DNA of 64,000 bases from Bugula neritina (GCA_964035545.1 OZ037770.1:2292001-2356000), one strand, 5' to 3'. Shown: positions 20,625 through 33,989, counted from the first letter of the stretch. Notes: generated by a model from the letters alone, not told the origin. Made by a program: numbers and translations.

Positions 20625-21860
20625 ATAGGTAGATGTCAAGTACTTTATTGTAAACCTGCTCAGAAAAGGGGCCAAGGCATAGCCCTTTACAAGTAGAAAA
20701 TATTGCGGTTGATAAAATAGTTCCAAATAGTCTACAGGAATGTTTCTTCAAAACTGATTCGCAACAGGAAAAACCCTGTTTTTGTATACTAAAGCTTCTT
20801 TTGCACAAAGGCCCAATATGTCTCCTTGGTAAGTGTAAATTGATGTCAATTTGAACTTTTGACCTTGTTGTCTAAAAATGGTAGGCGTGGCTGTTTTTTG
20901 GCTAACCTCTGAGACCGACTTCTGCACCAGCTTCAATTTAAATTTATTCATATTATATACTCATTAGTCATGCTCATTTTATAAAATTTAATTTAGGCTA
21001 TTCAATTTAACAAATATATTATCATTAGGTTACACATATGTCTTATCAACATTAATTTTTTGTAATAATTGCATTTTTACTTTCAAACAATAAAGTTATT
21101 GTAGTGAAATTAGTGTGAGTTTGCTCAGCTATCTTTGATATATTAAGAACCTACAAAGAAAAGCTTTCTACAGCACAGCCAGTGCTAACTAAAAAACCTC
21201 TGGCACTTGGCAATAATTGGTGCTAGTGGACTAGTTGTAATTTTAGGAGAGCAAAAAAATGTTGATGGTGTCACCTAGTGTCCAATAATGCCAATCAGTG
21301 TAATGCTAGATTATTACTATTCTAGACAAATGAAGGACATCAGTGAGGATTTATTGCCTGAATCATAGCCTAGTTCACTACAGTTATCAACACACAATCT
21401 CAAACTTTCACCTATATACCATAGATGAAAAGTCTAAATAATGTCTATACAACCAAACATTTAAGTAACATTAGCTCACAACCTTTCAGCAACGTTGTCA
21501 AACATTTATGCAATGTTATGACAAAATTTGTATTATTCGTTTATGAAACGTTGGTAAAACACTTTGGAACAAACGTTTGGCAAAGCGTTGTATATACCTC
21601 GATCGTTGTATCTAAAGCAAAAATTGGGTCTACATTTAAACATAACTTTATTAAAGATTTTTAACGATGTTTATACATTATAGTGACATTTTTTGTTAGT
21701 AGGAGTTGTACACTAGTATCTTGGTAAACTTACTGTGTCCTCGAATTGTTGCGGTTGATGTTTAAGCTTTTTTCATCTTCTAAGATAAAATTTCGAGTTA
21801 GAAATATCAAAGATCCATTTATGATTTTTGGTTTATCAGACATTCCAGCATATGTAGCAC
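20625..21860. other. No gene recognised
   Basis: Unassigned DNA. 21440-21600 has several AACATT or AACGTT motifs in both orientations (for example AACGTTGTCAAACATTTATG), which may be an old element. Confidence 0.3.
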
Positions 21861-21865
21861 AGCCC

Positions 21866-22965
21866 TAGATGTTTTAAAAACGAGGTATTATGTTTAAGTA
21901 AACTTCAAAAATAATTTTTGACTAATTCACAATCTTAGATATGGAGTACCAAATGGTAAAAAATTAGCTTATTTTTGCATCTCATATGATTATAATAAAG
22001 TATCTAACCATTATTCTCTCTCATATGCTCACAAAATGCTCTCATTGGTCTATAATTTGCTCTCATACCCTTATTATTTGTGCTCTTAGGTCTATTATTT
22101 GGTCTCACACTGTCATTATTCATTCCCATACCCTTATTTTTCTCTCTCTTATGCTCATTATTCAGTCTCATACTTCCACTATGCACTCTCATACCCCTAT
22201 AATTTGCTCTGTTATAGACATTATTCACTCTCTTATGCTTATTGTTCTCTCTCATACCCCTATTACTGTCTTGCTTTTGTGTACACGTCATAATAGTTGA
22301 GTACATGCCAGTCTATTCCGGTCACACTACTAAGCTCCACTCCATTTATCAAATCTGATTGGATAACTGCAATAATAAATGCTGGGTGGGTGCCTAGGTT
22401 TAGTTAGCCATTCTTCATTCATAAATATCAGTCTAGGAGTGCACAACTTAAGTTATACCAGCTAGATTCTTATTTCGATATCAACTTTTAAGCTAAATCA
22501 CCCTTAGAAAATTTGTTGGTTGGGCTTGCGAGTTCCTATAATATCTATTCAAACAGAATAGCATTTGCTTTAAACTTCTAGTTTGAGATAGAATTGCTCA
22601 AATTTGTATAAGTGGTGTTTAAAATGCAGCCTAGCAGTTCACAGATAATTGTAGGTAAAAAATCTTATTAAATAAATAGCTGACAAGCTAAATATGTGCT
22701 TTTTAATTCAATGCCAAAATACTAAAATTAGCAGTTGGTTATTTTCACTAACTTCAAATGCGACAAACTATTATTAAATTATGAGCTGCCAGCCAATTTT
22801 ATCACGTTCATAAGTGTAACTGCCCCCTGCCTGAAGATTCATACAGGTGTATTTTTTAACGTCGTTTATTTTCCACCAAAGTTGTTCACACCATTTCACT
22901 CTTTCTAGGAGAAAGTTAATATAAGTAAGAAATATTTTACACCATGTGGTTGTGAGAATAGCTAA
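21866..22965 (-). mobile_element. Dispersed ~1-kb element R1, copy 1
   Basis: Inverted copy of the element at 31835-32872, nearly colinear over more than 900 bp (for example CACCCACCCAGCATTTATTA and AATCAGATTTGATAAATGG in the sense of copy 3). Internal positions 22010-22280 form a 21-bp periodic block. Beyond it the copy shares CCTCGTTTTTxAAACATCTA with copy 2. No transposase or reverse-transcriptase frame is seen. Confidence 0.8.
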
Positions 22966-22969
22966 TATA

Positions 22970-25375
22970 TACGAAAGTAAAATATGTGAATATCTGAATA
23001 GAACCCTGCCACCTGAGGGTTCTTACTGTTGTGTCCTGACTAAATGTGTATATTTGTTTTACTCATTATGTGAAAAGTTAATGCATTTATTTTCTTATTC
23101 ATCATTTTGAGTGCAATATCAGAATGGGCTTGATTGTAAAGCAGTGAGCGAGTTGTCATAGTTAGTGCAGTCAGTGCAAAATAAAACATTTTACTCTTTC
23201 ACATACACGCAATCCATCTTGTTATACTTACTAGAATAGCCATGACAATAAAATGCAGTAACATTTTAATGTGAAAAGTGACAAAAAAAGTACTAAAGAT
23301 ACAAGAAAAGTTGGTGACCCATCGTTGTTGAAATATGTGACAACACAAAGGCAGCAGTGGATTTATGCTTATAGTGTGGCAATCTCTGTAAAATTTTATA
23401 ATGGCTTTAGCAAATGATGATTGAGCTAAATCAAATATTATACCAACATGTTGAATTGCTCCAGCTGCGGTTACCTTGTGGCTATCAATACATTGGCAGT
23501 AAAGTGTCAGTAAGCTAGCTAACAGAACTAAATTAGTACAGCAAATACAGCAAGTACCGCACAGCAGCCAAAAATTGTTCAAGTAGCAAGTAGCAACAGT
23601 TTTATGATTTCAGTCTGGGTTTTTAAATTACAAACAGTTGCTATATGAAATGTACCTATAATATGAAATGGTTGACTAGCTGAATTTGTGGTCCCTGTCA
23701 CTTTAAAGTGCCTTTAAAATTAGAAAATGCTGAGAAAATTTTGTTAAATAATCTAATAATGGCCGAAAGTCTTTGTAACAAATAAAAAATACAACAAAAT
23801 TAATGTCAAAAGCTAAAAAAAAATTTTATGATAAACTCCAACAGCTCAAATGTTAGGTGACTTTGAAGTTGATCAAGTAATGTTTTTCTTTGTATTTCTC
23901 GCAGCCAGTTTGAGTAACTTATAAAAAATTAGTGTTTTCAGCTGGTCATTTTTTTCAAAAGTCATAAAATACTTTTTTTGAAACTTTCTAGCAAAGTACT
24001 TTATACCTGCAGCGCATTTGGAGGTTGCCAGATTATAACTGCTCATTGGGGTAAAACTGCGTATGCCCCAGTAAATCTACAATTATCCTAATGCTTGCAT
24101 ACTGTTCTATTAATAGCCAGGTGCTATTAAGTATAATAACCAGCTATTAATAAACGTCTTTCTACTAATAGCCATTGCTTTCTTACTGATTATGTAAAAT
24201 TTACTCTGTGGGTATTTCTGATTACACAATTTTTATGAGTTGGGATTTCCCAGTGAAATGTAGGTAACTTGTAGCAAACATAATCCTGCAACACTCACCA
24301 GAATGCTTCTGGTGTGAGGCAGCTATAGAGAATTGGTTAATTCAAATATTGCATTTATTATTTCATTATTTTGCATAAAACAGTTACAACTTCTAAACTT
24401 CATTCTGTGCAATGCAGCGGTAAGCCTGTAACCAACCATTTTTTAATCATAGCACACAACAATTAAAATAAACTTATATTGAACTGGTTCCAAAAGTATG
24501 AACCAGCTATATAGGCCAAATGTATACTTGAGCTTAAGCTTTACTACCATCCAATTTTCATGGGAACCTGGTATCAGCGAAAGAAATTGTAATCCTAACT
24601 GTAAACTTGGCTGCAGCCTGTCAAAAGGTTATTGTTGATTAGTTTACAAAATATTACTATTTACTCAAATGAACCAATATTACATAATATTGTTAAGAAA
24701 ATACTTCTGTTTTCGTTGCTTCAAACATATTGTAGGATAATGCAGCAATAACCTCTGAGGCATAAAACCATTGGACTATAACCTATAGTTAAAACTTTTA
24801 AGAATAGCGTACTTAACTGTAGCTTATGTATTTAAAATTACTGATAATTTCTGGAATTGCTTCTCCTGTGATTATCTCCTAAGTATCAAGTGGCACAAAC
24901 CAAGCCCGTATTGTTTTGCTCATATAGCTAAGTTCTATAAGTTCTATATAGCTAGTTCTGTAAGTATGAATTATTCATTTTATTTACTTTCATAAATATT
25001 TGTGTTACATCTATACAGGATTGAGATAAGAATCTTATAGTGCCCACAATATCAAGTAGGTGCAGTAATGGAGATATTGAAAACCACATATAAGAATTTA
25101 CTATACAACATACAACTATAGAATCATCAAAATATAATAATTCTACGAGGTATTAGGAAATACTAGCTGTTCTTGTCTAACACTGCCAACAATACAAAGC
25201 ACTAGTCAGTCCTTGTCTAACAGCTGTATATCCTTAGCTTTCTACACTTCTAAATATGTTAATAGTCACTAGGGCTCATCTAACAAAAGCTAAGAGCTTA
25301 ACTAACAAAATGTTATTAATAAGGATTTTTTTGTTAAAATCTCTATTCCTGCACCTAACTGCACAATATTCTGGT
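22970..25375. other. No gene recognised
   Basis: About 2.4 kb of unassigned AT-rich DNA between two R1 copies. A 127-codon hydrophobic frame at 23199-23582 (-) has no supporting features. Confidence 0.4.
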
Positions 25376-25379
25376 AAAA

Positions 25380-26100
25380 CTTATTTCACTCCTAGACTGA
25401 CACTTATGAAGGAAGAATGTCTAACTAAACCTAGGCACCCACCCAGTATTTATTATTACTCTTGGTGTCATTGCAGTTATCCAATCAGATTTGATAAATG
25501 GGGTGGAGCTTAGTAGTGTGACCCGAATAGACTGGCATATATACTCAACTATTGTGACGTGTGCACAAATACTAGTGAGTCAGAATCAGGCGAAAAAGCA
25601 AGACAGTAATAGGGGTATGAGAGAGAATAATAAACATAAGAGAGTGAATAATGTCTATAACAGAGCAAATAATAGGGGTATGAGAGTGCATAGTGGAGGT
25701 ATGAGACTGAATAATGAGCATAAGAGAGTGAATAATGTCTATAACAGAGCAAATTATAGGGGTATGAGAGTGCATAGTGGAAGTATGAGACTGAATAATG
25801 AGCATAAGACAGAGAGAAATAAGGGTATGGGAATGAATAATGACAGTGTGAGACCAAATAATAGACCTAAGAGCACAAATAATAAGGGTATGAGAGCAAA
25901 TTATAGACCTGTGAGAGCGTTTTGTGAGCATATGAGGGAGAATAATGGTTAGATACTTTATTATAAGCATATGAGATGCAAAAATAAGCTAATTTTTGAC
26001 CATTTGGCACTCCATATCTAACATTGTGAATTAGTCAAAAATTATTTTTGAAGTTTAATTAAACATAATACCTCGTTTTTGAAACATCTAAAACGGTGAG
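25380..26100 (+). mobile_element. Dispersed element R1, copy 2
   Basis: The region from CACCCACCCAGTATTTATTA onward matches copies 1 and 3. The 5' third is diverged or missing. The periodic block (about 25611-25950) holds one extra 84-bp (four-unit) duplication relative to copies 1 and 3. Ends with GACCATTTGGCACTCCATAT and 110 bp shared with copy 1. Confidence 0.8.
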
Positions 26101-26104
26101 ACTT

Positions 26105-26107
26105 AAA

Positions 26108-26142
<35 letters not shown>

Positions 26143-26192
26143 TATATATGTATATATAACTGTGTGTGTGTGTGTGTGTGTGCGTGCGTGTA
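26105..26192. repeat. (TATG)n and (TG)n microsatellites
   Basis: TATG tetranucleotide repeats followed by TG repeats, at the 3' edge of R1 copy 2. Confidence 0.95.
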
Positions 26193-26199
26193 AAAACCT

Positions 26200-29045
26200 T
26201 ATATACGGCTTTCTTTGCTTAATAAAAACTAATTAGATTTGCGTGGTATTTGTAAATCTTAATCTCAACCCTTGACACATTAACGAAAACCTTCTAACTT
26301 GTTATAAGCAAACCAAATGATTTGGTTTTGCAATAATTATAAATTGTTTTATTTAAACTATATTTTATTTTCTATGCTTTGAATACCAGTGATTCTCATC
26401 TTATAATATATGATATGTAATCATCATAAATTGGGTAGTGAATAAAAGAATTTGAACTCATTTTTTAGTCTGAAACTCAGCCCTAATTTTGCAGGTGTTT
26501 CTGCTCTGTAGAAATAAACATATGGATTTCTGTAAAGTGTATAGACCTCATTGCAGTGGCCAGGTATATCCTAAAATTCAAGTCTCAAAACATGTGCCTA
26601 ATTCACTTTGAAGCTGTGCGTCAAGTATAAGTATTTGTGTGATATACAGTTCAAGTTATAAACATTTTCAAACAGTTTAGTTTTTGCATCAAGCATTATA
26701 TATTTAAGCTTCTAAACAACGATCCATTATTGATGATGTCAAAGTCAATTTTTTATTATTATTTGAATCCTGCTCATATTAATGGAAATTATATAAATTA
26801 TCACAACCAAAAATGCATAATAAGATAAATTGAATTAAACTAAGTTGTATAAGTAAACAGATTTTTTTCTAGAATGATTGTTATAATTATAGCAAGTTGA
26901 ATTTGGAAACACTTTAACATAATAATTAACAACGGCTCTAAGTTGCTACATTTCACACTAGCAAATGTTTTATAGAAAAGATGATAAAGAGAAAAATCAA
27001 AAATAAAATCAAAATTAAACTTTTGCCATGTGTACGTGAAAAATTCAGACTGGTAATAGTAATTAATATAAACTTTCACTTTATTTTTTAGCATTTTGAC
27101 ACAAGATGTTATGAGTTTCTAATCAAAGAGCATCTTCCAATTTTCCAATGTATTTTTTACATAAATCTGAATGACTTATGAAATATCCAGAGATTTCATA
27201 CTCCAAACTAAAGTCTCTTACAACTCTACTGACTGCAGAGAGTCGTGTATTCAGGTTCGAAATTATTGTCTCTTTGCCATCTATCTAAAAACACACATTT
27301 TTATATTCTACACTTTTGAAGAAATAAGTTATGATAAGCATACTATAGTAGTTATCAAATTGGAATGAGTTGACTTGACAAAAAACTAATATATAGTAAT
27401 TTCAGAAAGCAGCGATTTCAACGATAATGAAATGGTTATAGAAAGTTAAAAAAACAAATAAACATAATAAGTGATGTCCTTGTACATGTTCACTTAGGTT
27501 TTATTCAAATTAAAATTAAGCATTAAGGTTGCCTTCAGATTTTTTACACATAGGTTCGTCAATGAGTTAACTCATTTTGCCCGCTCGAGTAGCCTTTGAT
27601 GACTTTACAAGAGGTTGCACTGTGTTCACTTACAATGCATTTGTAAACTAACAACTATTTATTACTCACAATATGTTTTATATAAACTTTTATCTAAAGT
27701 GTCTCCATAAATATTGTCAACTTATTTAATACTCTTGATGTAGCGAGAAACTAGTTTAATAGTTACAATTGTTGCGCCATTCTAAGTTTGTGCAGTAATT
27801 ACTAAAAATACTTTGCCTTAAAATAAATTCTGAATAATTTATCACCAAAATTCTCACACTCTAGAAATTATTGCAGATAGAGAAATTAGATTTAATTATA
27901 TTTTTAAGATCTGCTGTTGATTTAAAAAGAGTTTGATGCATCTGCACCACATTTAGTGTAATGAAATATTAAAACAGAGAGCTCCTGAAAAATTCACTTG
28001 AAATATCAAAATGTACATTATAAGAATGATTCTTTAACCTTTAATCTATGCTGCATAATATAAAAAAGGAAAACAGAGTCATATTTGATTTAATAAATAA
28101 ATGAGTTCTGCTCAGAGCTAATTAAGCCATGTTTTCAGAGAAAAAATTGCCCTCAGATGTCGGTCAACTTATTGTGTAAGTTGAGACACAAACTTATCCA
28201 ACTAGCACTGGCATAGCTAAACAATTATATTTTAATGACGCCAAAAGGCTAACCTAAGACCTGATATGAACCGAGAATAATTTGATGACTACAGAGCTAA
28301 ATTGAATATGCTTATATGCAGCTACTCTCAAACTCAAATATTAATATAAAATTAAGTGATATATCAAACAATTATCACACTAAATAAAAAAAGCTATCAT
28401 GGTCAATTCTCCTGTAAAAATGAAGTCTATAGAAGATAACAATTTTACTAAAGAATAGAGCAAAGATCGACTTGATGAGTGAGATCCTTAAGATGCAGAC
28501 AGATACAAGACACAATACTAATGGTGATAAATACAACAAGAAAAAGTAATTAGATGTCATTTTAAACTTTTATGTTTTCAGCATTATGGTACTAATGTGA
28601 CTTTCCAACTATTATTATTTGTGAAGTTAACTCTCTATTTGATATTATATAAAATAACATAATATTATTTTTGGTCCAATATACTTGCCATAGTTTAACA
28701 TGATGAGATATAAATAAGCAAAAATGCCAATAAACTTTTTATGCAAGCTTACTAGTTATAGGCCAAAATGGTTGTATATATAGACACTCAAACACTCGTG
28801 ATAGTTAATTGAAAGTAATGTTCTAATTGACAAGTTCTATACAACCCTAAGTATGTGATGTGTAGAAACAAATATGCTCCTTTATATACTATTGTAATGA
28901 TTTGATTATTTGTACAAACTTTTGCTCAAAAATCATTCAGTACAGCCTTTAAACTACTCAGATGTATAAGAAATCCAAAAACTTCGAGTTAAATATTTGC
29001 ACTTCAATTGCTCTGATTAAAATAAAGTCAAGCCAAGTAATGTGA
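26200..29045. other. No gene recognised
   Basis: About 2.8 kb of unassigned AT-rich DNA. In minus-strand sense it lies downstream of the 29-kb coil gene, so further heptad mini-exons might be expected. None was found with both splice sites. Confidence 0.35.
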
Positions 29046-29049
29046 TTAC

Positions 29050-29495
29050 CTTGTGGTTTAGGTTGGCTATTTGTTGATTTTTCTGGAAGACCTATAAAAA
29101 AAAGTGTATGGCAATAATTTTTAAAATTTTGGGGGAGGTGTGCTTATAACCATTGCACCACGGAGAATACTGGGTAAACTATAAACACTACATGCTGTCG
29201 ACATCTAAATGTTGAATTTCAAAAGTGAATATTACTCAAAAATGTTTAATCTATTATTATTATTACTATTATTATTATTAATATTTTATCAAATATTGAC
29301 TTATTTTTAGTTCAAACATAATTATAAGGAAATTACAATTTACTGACAAAAAGTATGATCAAATGCAAGAAACTAAAATTATGTGAATGAATAGTATAGT
29401 TCATTTCTAAAGATAAATTTCTTTAGAATCATGAGACAATAACACACAAAGAAGACATTTGTTGTTTGCGCAAATTGTTATAATCTACTGTATAG

Positions 29496-29539
<44 letters not shown>

Positions 29540-29895
29540 CCCAAACCTTTTTTTATAGCGAGATATAAATGTAACAAGAGAAATTTTTGCGATTACCTGT
29601 TCTCGTAAGGCAATCAATTCTCTTTCACTTTCTTGAATTCTTGCATCTTCTTTTTCTTTAAGCTTTGTAATTTCTTTTTCGAGTTTGTTGGCTTTGTTTT
29701 TTCTTTCTTCCAGTTCATTTTTTGCTGCAATTGCTTCTAGCTCTGTGAAGTGAAGTTTATTTGCAGTTTATTTTTCTCTTGCAGCTGCTTCTGCTGCTTT
29801 AGCTTCAAGTTCCTCTTTCATTGCTTCCGTTTTCTGAATTCGATATTCACTCTTTACTTTGTTTTTCTCCATATCCAAGAAAGCAACAAGGTCAG
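29050..29895 (-). pseudogene. Coiled-coil paralogue: 299-bp coil exon plus 42-bp heptad mini-exon
   Basis: Exon 29895-29597 begins CTGAC after an acceptor, exactly as the 15-kb exon (15273) does, and ends LIALREQ before GTAATC. It reads [16 protein letters not shown], then a stop, then TANKLHFTELEAIAAKNELE. The TAA at 29768-29770 falls where the 11- and 15-kb paralogues have GAA (E-T-A-N-K), so it is a one-base nonsense change. A second exon, 29091-29050, has a strong acceptor (TTTTTTTATAG) and donor (CACAAG/GTAATC) and encodes 14 residues, VFQKNQQIANLNHK: two heptads in phase 0. The layout (coil exon, then heptad mini-exons) mirrors the gene at 1-8503. Neither the GTPase-side exons nor a terminal exon was found. 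Confidence 0.55.
29498..29535. repeat. (AT)n microsatellite
   Basis: About 38 bp of AT repeat in the intron between the two minus-strand exons. Confidence 0.9.
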
Positions 29896-29910
29896 CTAGG
29901 TAGCACCTTA

Positions 29911-30302
<392 letters not shown>

Positions 30303-30303
<1 letters not shown>

Positions 30304-31106
30304 AATAAGTATACGAGAAACATTGTTGATTTATTACTTCATTAAGTAAAGTAATTATATACTGATATTTCGGGTACCACTGTACCCATCTTCAGAGTAG
30401 CAATGAATGAAATTCAAAAATTATTACGTTACGTTGGACGTTATGCATGACACAAAGAATAGAGAGTGGCAGTTATTGTAAATTATTAAAACTTAAGTTG
30501 CGTTTATACCTTCACGATTTTCGGTCAAAATTTCAATTTGGCCGGGTTGAAATTTCTCCGAGTTTCATTGCATTGTAAAAGCCACCCGTTGAAATTTTTG
30601 TACTGTGATAACTTAATCGGCCAATTTTCAAATAGGAGTAATAACTCCTTGTAAACATCGTTATTTCGCTATTACTTTGGTTATTAGACAATGTACTTAT
30701 ACGGTTATAATTATATAGCCTACACCTTCTCAATTATCGCTTTTATGCTTTCCGCTTTACTAATTCACGACGTTTACAAAGGGCATCAAATAGCTATTAT
30801 GCGAGTCAAATTTCAATTTCGGAAAGTGAGCAACCGCATCAATATGCTTTCAACGAGTTCCAGTTTGACTATAAAGGGGTACCCAGACAAGCATTATTAA
30901 CTTGAACTCGGTACTTTTTTCAGTAGAGGTATAAACGCAACTTTAGGGAGATAATCTTATTTTATATTACGCAGGTCAAAAATTATACTGATTTTCTTGT
31001 ATAAAAATAAGTTAGAGTTGACAAAAAAAATATAGATATCCAAATATAAAAACAGCAAGAATTAGTGACACTATGTGAGAGTTGAGTAGTGTGGAGCTAT
31101 TGATAT
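30303..31106 (-). mobile_element. Penelope-like element, inverted terminal arm (left)
   Basis: Reverse complement of 31201-31560, near-identical, but lengthened by the 447-bp MITE at 30496-30942. It includes the element's hammerhead-like core on the minus strand (30395-30368) and ends in the last codons of the ORF (TATCAATAG, inverted) at about 31094-31105. Tail-to-tail inverted copies are characteristic of Penelope-like elements (family knowledge). Confidence 0.8.
30496..30942. mobile_element. PIF/Harbinger-like MITE with 3-bp TTA duplication
   Basis: The 16-bp terminal inverted repeats AGTTGCGTTTATACCT and AGGTATAAACGCAACT match perfectly. TTA flanks both ends (30493-30495 and 30943-30945). 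The uninterrupted target survives in the other Penelope arm: there the sequence reads CTCCCTAAGTTTTAAT, that is AAAACTTAGGGAG on the arm's own strand with a single TTA. The 3-bp TWA duplication is the PIF/Harbinger hallmark. No transposase inside. A damaged relative lies at 6374-6791. Confidence 0.85.
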
Positions 31107-31108
31107 AT

Positions 31109-31210
31109 GAAATCCACTATCGAAAAGTAGCCGAAGCTCTCTACATTAAACAAATAAAACCGCAACTCAATAAACAAAATTACTCCATACCACTAAAACT
31201 ATATCAATAG
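31109..31210 (+). CDS. C-terminal tail of Penelope-like polyprotein (GIY-YIG endonuclease end)
   Basis: Thirty-three codons and TAG (31208-31210): EIHYRKVAEALYIKQIKPQL, then NKQNYSIPLKLYQ. The pattern (R/K)-(I/V)-x-E-A-L-x-I-K-x-x-K-P-x-L-N...(I/F)-P-L-K-L is the usual end of the GIY-YIG endonuclease of Penelope-like retroelements. Only the tail remains. The upstream side is cut by the junction with the inverted arm. Confidence 0.8.
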   Translation, partial: EIHYRKVAEALYIKQIKPQLNKQNYSIPLKLYQ

Positions 31211-31560
31211 CTCCACACTACTCAACTCTCACATAGTTTCACTAATTCTTGCTGTTTTTATATTTGGTTATCTATATTTTTTTGTCAACTCTAACTTATT
31301 TTTATACAAGAAAATCAGTATAATTTTTGACCTGCGTAATATAAAATAAGATTATCTCCCTAAGTTTTAATAATTTACAATAACTGCCACTCTCTATTCT
31401 TTGTGTCATGCATAACGTCTAACGTAACGTAATAATTTTTGAATTTCATTCATTGCTACTCTGAAGATGGGTACAGTGGTACCCGAAATATCAGTATATA
31501 ATTACTTTACCTAATAAAGTAATAAATCAACAATGTTTCTCGTATACTTATTTATAATTA
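31211..31560 (+). mobile_element. Penelope-like element 3' end (right arm) with hammerhead-like core
   Basis: Untranslated 3' region following the TAG. 31461-31488 reads CTGAAGA, a GGGTAC-AGTG-GTACCC hairpin, and GAAA: the CUGANGA/stem II/GAAA layout of a hammerhead, with one unpaired U before stem II. Flanked by (TA)n at 31577, as the left arm is at 30300. Confidence 0.75.
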
Positions 31561-31576
31561 AATTGCTAGCTCGTAA

Positions 31577-31830
<254 letters not shown>

Positions 31831-31834
31831 CATA

Positions 31835-32872
31835 TATTAGCTATTCTCACAACCGCAGGGTGTAAAATATTTCTTACTTATATTAACTTTCTCCTAGAAA
31901 GGGTGAAAGAGTTTCACAGTGTAAATGGTGTGCACAAGTTTGGTGGAAAATAAACTCCTTTAAAAATACACCTGTATGAAACTTCAGGCAGGCGGGCAGT
32001 TACGCTTATGAATCTGATAAAATCAGCTGGCAGCTCATAATTTAAGAATGGTTTGTTGCATTTGAAGTTAGTGAAAATAACCAACTGGTATTGAATTAAA
32101 AAGCAAATAATTAGCTTGTCAGCTATATATTTAATAGGATTTTTTTACCTACAATTATCTGTGAACTGCTAAGCTGCATTTTGAACACCACTTATAAAAA
32201 TTTGAGCAATTCTATCCCAAACTAGAAGTTTAAAGCAAACGCTATTCTGTTTGAATAGTTATTATAGGAACTCGCAAGACCAACCAACAAATTTGCTAGG
32301 GATGATTTAGCTTAAAAGTTGATATCAAGATAAAAATCTATCTGGTATAAGTCGTGCACTCTTAGACTGATACTTATAAATGAAAAATGGCTAACTAAAC
32401 CTAGACACCCACCCAGCATTTATTATTACTCTTGGTGTCGTTGCAGTTATCCAATCAGATTTGATAAATGGGGTGGAGCTTAGTAGTGTGACCCGAATAG
32501 ACTGGCATATATACTCAACTATTGTGACGTGTGCACAAATACTAGTGAGTCAGAATCAGGCGAAAAAGCAAGACAGTAATAGGGGTATGAGAGAGAATAA
32601 TAAGCATAAGAGAGTGAATAATGTCTATAACAGAGCAAATAATAAGGGTATGAGAGTGCATAGTGGAGGTATGAGACTGAATAATGAGCATAAGAGAGAT
32701 AGAAATAAGGGTATGGGAATGAATAATGACAGTGTGAGACCAAATAATAGACCTAAGAGCACAAATAATAAGGGCATGAGAGCAAATTATAGACCAATAA
32801 GAGCGTTTTTTTGAGCATATGAGAGAGAATAATGGTTAGATACTTTATTATAAGCATATGAGACAGTGCATC
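31835..32872 (+). mobile_element. Dispersed ~1-kb element R1, copy 3 (most complete)
   Basis: Begins ATTAGCTATTCTCACAACCG and runs to the GCATATGAGA end. The first 600 bp match copy 1 inverted. The periodic block (about 32581-32800) has 21-bp units, each ending in AATAAT or similar. The 3' 110 bp found in copies 1 and 2 is missing here. Confidence 0.8.
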
Positions 32873-32874
32873 AC

Positions 32875-33890
32875 ACGGCTTTTACGACTGTCAGGGTCGA
32901 TCCTCATTTTGCCATTTCGCGATATTAGCCGCAATAAACAATATATTTTCGTGCGATAACATCGACTGTCTAGGGCGCTACTGTTGACGAATCAGAACAA
33001 AGAGAGCACATGAGTGCTGTAAACATGTACGTGTTGTTATGGTTACTAATGATGATCTGCTACGTAATTTTTGTAGTAGACAACTCTCACAGAAATCATT
33101 AATTTGTCTTTTTATTATTTAGCTAACAACTTTTGCCTAGAAAAAAGCAAAGGTAAGGTGGCTCAAGCAATCCTGTATTTTTTTAGAATGTTTTAGCTTA
33201 AATTCTGTTTGGTTTATCCTACTAGAATGTTACCTGCTGCAGCATCAACACTATCATTGCAAAACTATATCTACTTATAACAAAATCTTGATGCACATAG
33301 CAAAATTATCTACTTTATTGTGGCGGATGTGCAAGAGTTTGGAGTCATCTCATCAATTACACATAGCAACAGAAGAACACAATATAGAAATAACAGAAAG
33401 CCAAAGACAGTATACCTTTATTTTTAACCAAAAAAGAATTTTGTTAAACATTATATTGTTTAGTTCACCATAAAAAAACTGATTTTACAAGTGGTTACAT
33501 CTTTTCCGAAAATAAAAGTGCCATGAAGCAGCCGAAAATGAAGTCGTCCGCTCACCAGACACCTAAAAAATAATTATGCAACATGATATTTTTAAAATTA
33601 AACACAGATATGCAAAAGTCATCACCTACATAATTTTTTATAAATTTAACAAGCTTGTTTAGTGAAAGTGTATAATACAAACACTAATGTTGATAGCGAA
33701 AATGCCATGTTCATGCAAGATAGTAAATCAATATAAATAAGGAGTCATATCATATCTATGTTATATATGTATTCAATTCTGGTTTATGCTTTATGCCTTT
33801 AACTATGAGTGCACAACCACTAATCCTATTTCTACCAACACCATCTCTACCACTAACAGTACTAACGTCAGAATCAAAAGCAACTTCACC
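32875..33890. other. No gene recognised
   Basis: Includes a GC-richer stretch (32875-33010, with TTTTGCCATTTCGCGATATT) that differs in composition from its surroundings, but no exon or repeat was identified. Confidence 0.35.
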
Positions 33891-33892
33891 AC

Positions 33893-33952
33893 TACTACTA
33901 ATAATGTTATTATTTTATTATTATTACTTCTACTACTATACTACTGCTACTA

Positions 33953-33989
<37 letters not shown>

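Noticed and set aside
23199-23582. 127-residue hydrophobic minus-strand frame
   Set aside because: No acceptor and donor pair in a sensible frame, no family resemblance, AT-rich composition typical of chance hydrophobic frames.
25491-25952. 153-residue frame with repeats such as RGMRENN, and related frames at 22004-22306 and 32461-32814
   Set aside because: Lies in the 21-bp periodic block of dispersed element R1; the opposite strand is open too. Kept as repeat structure.
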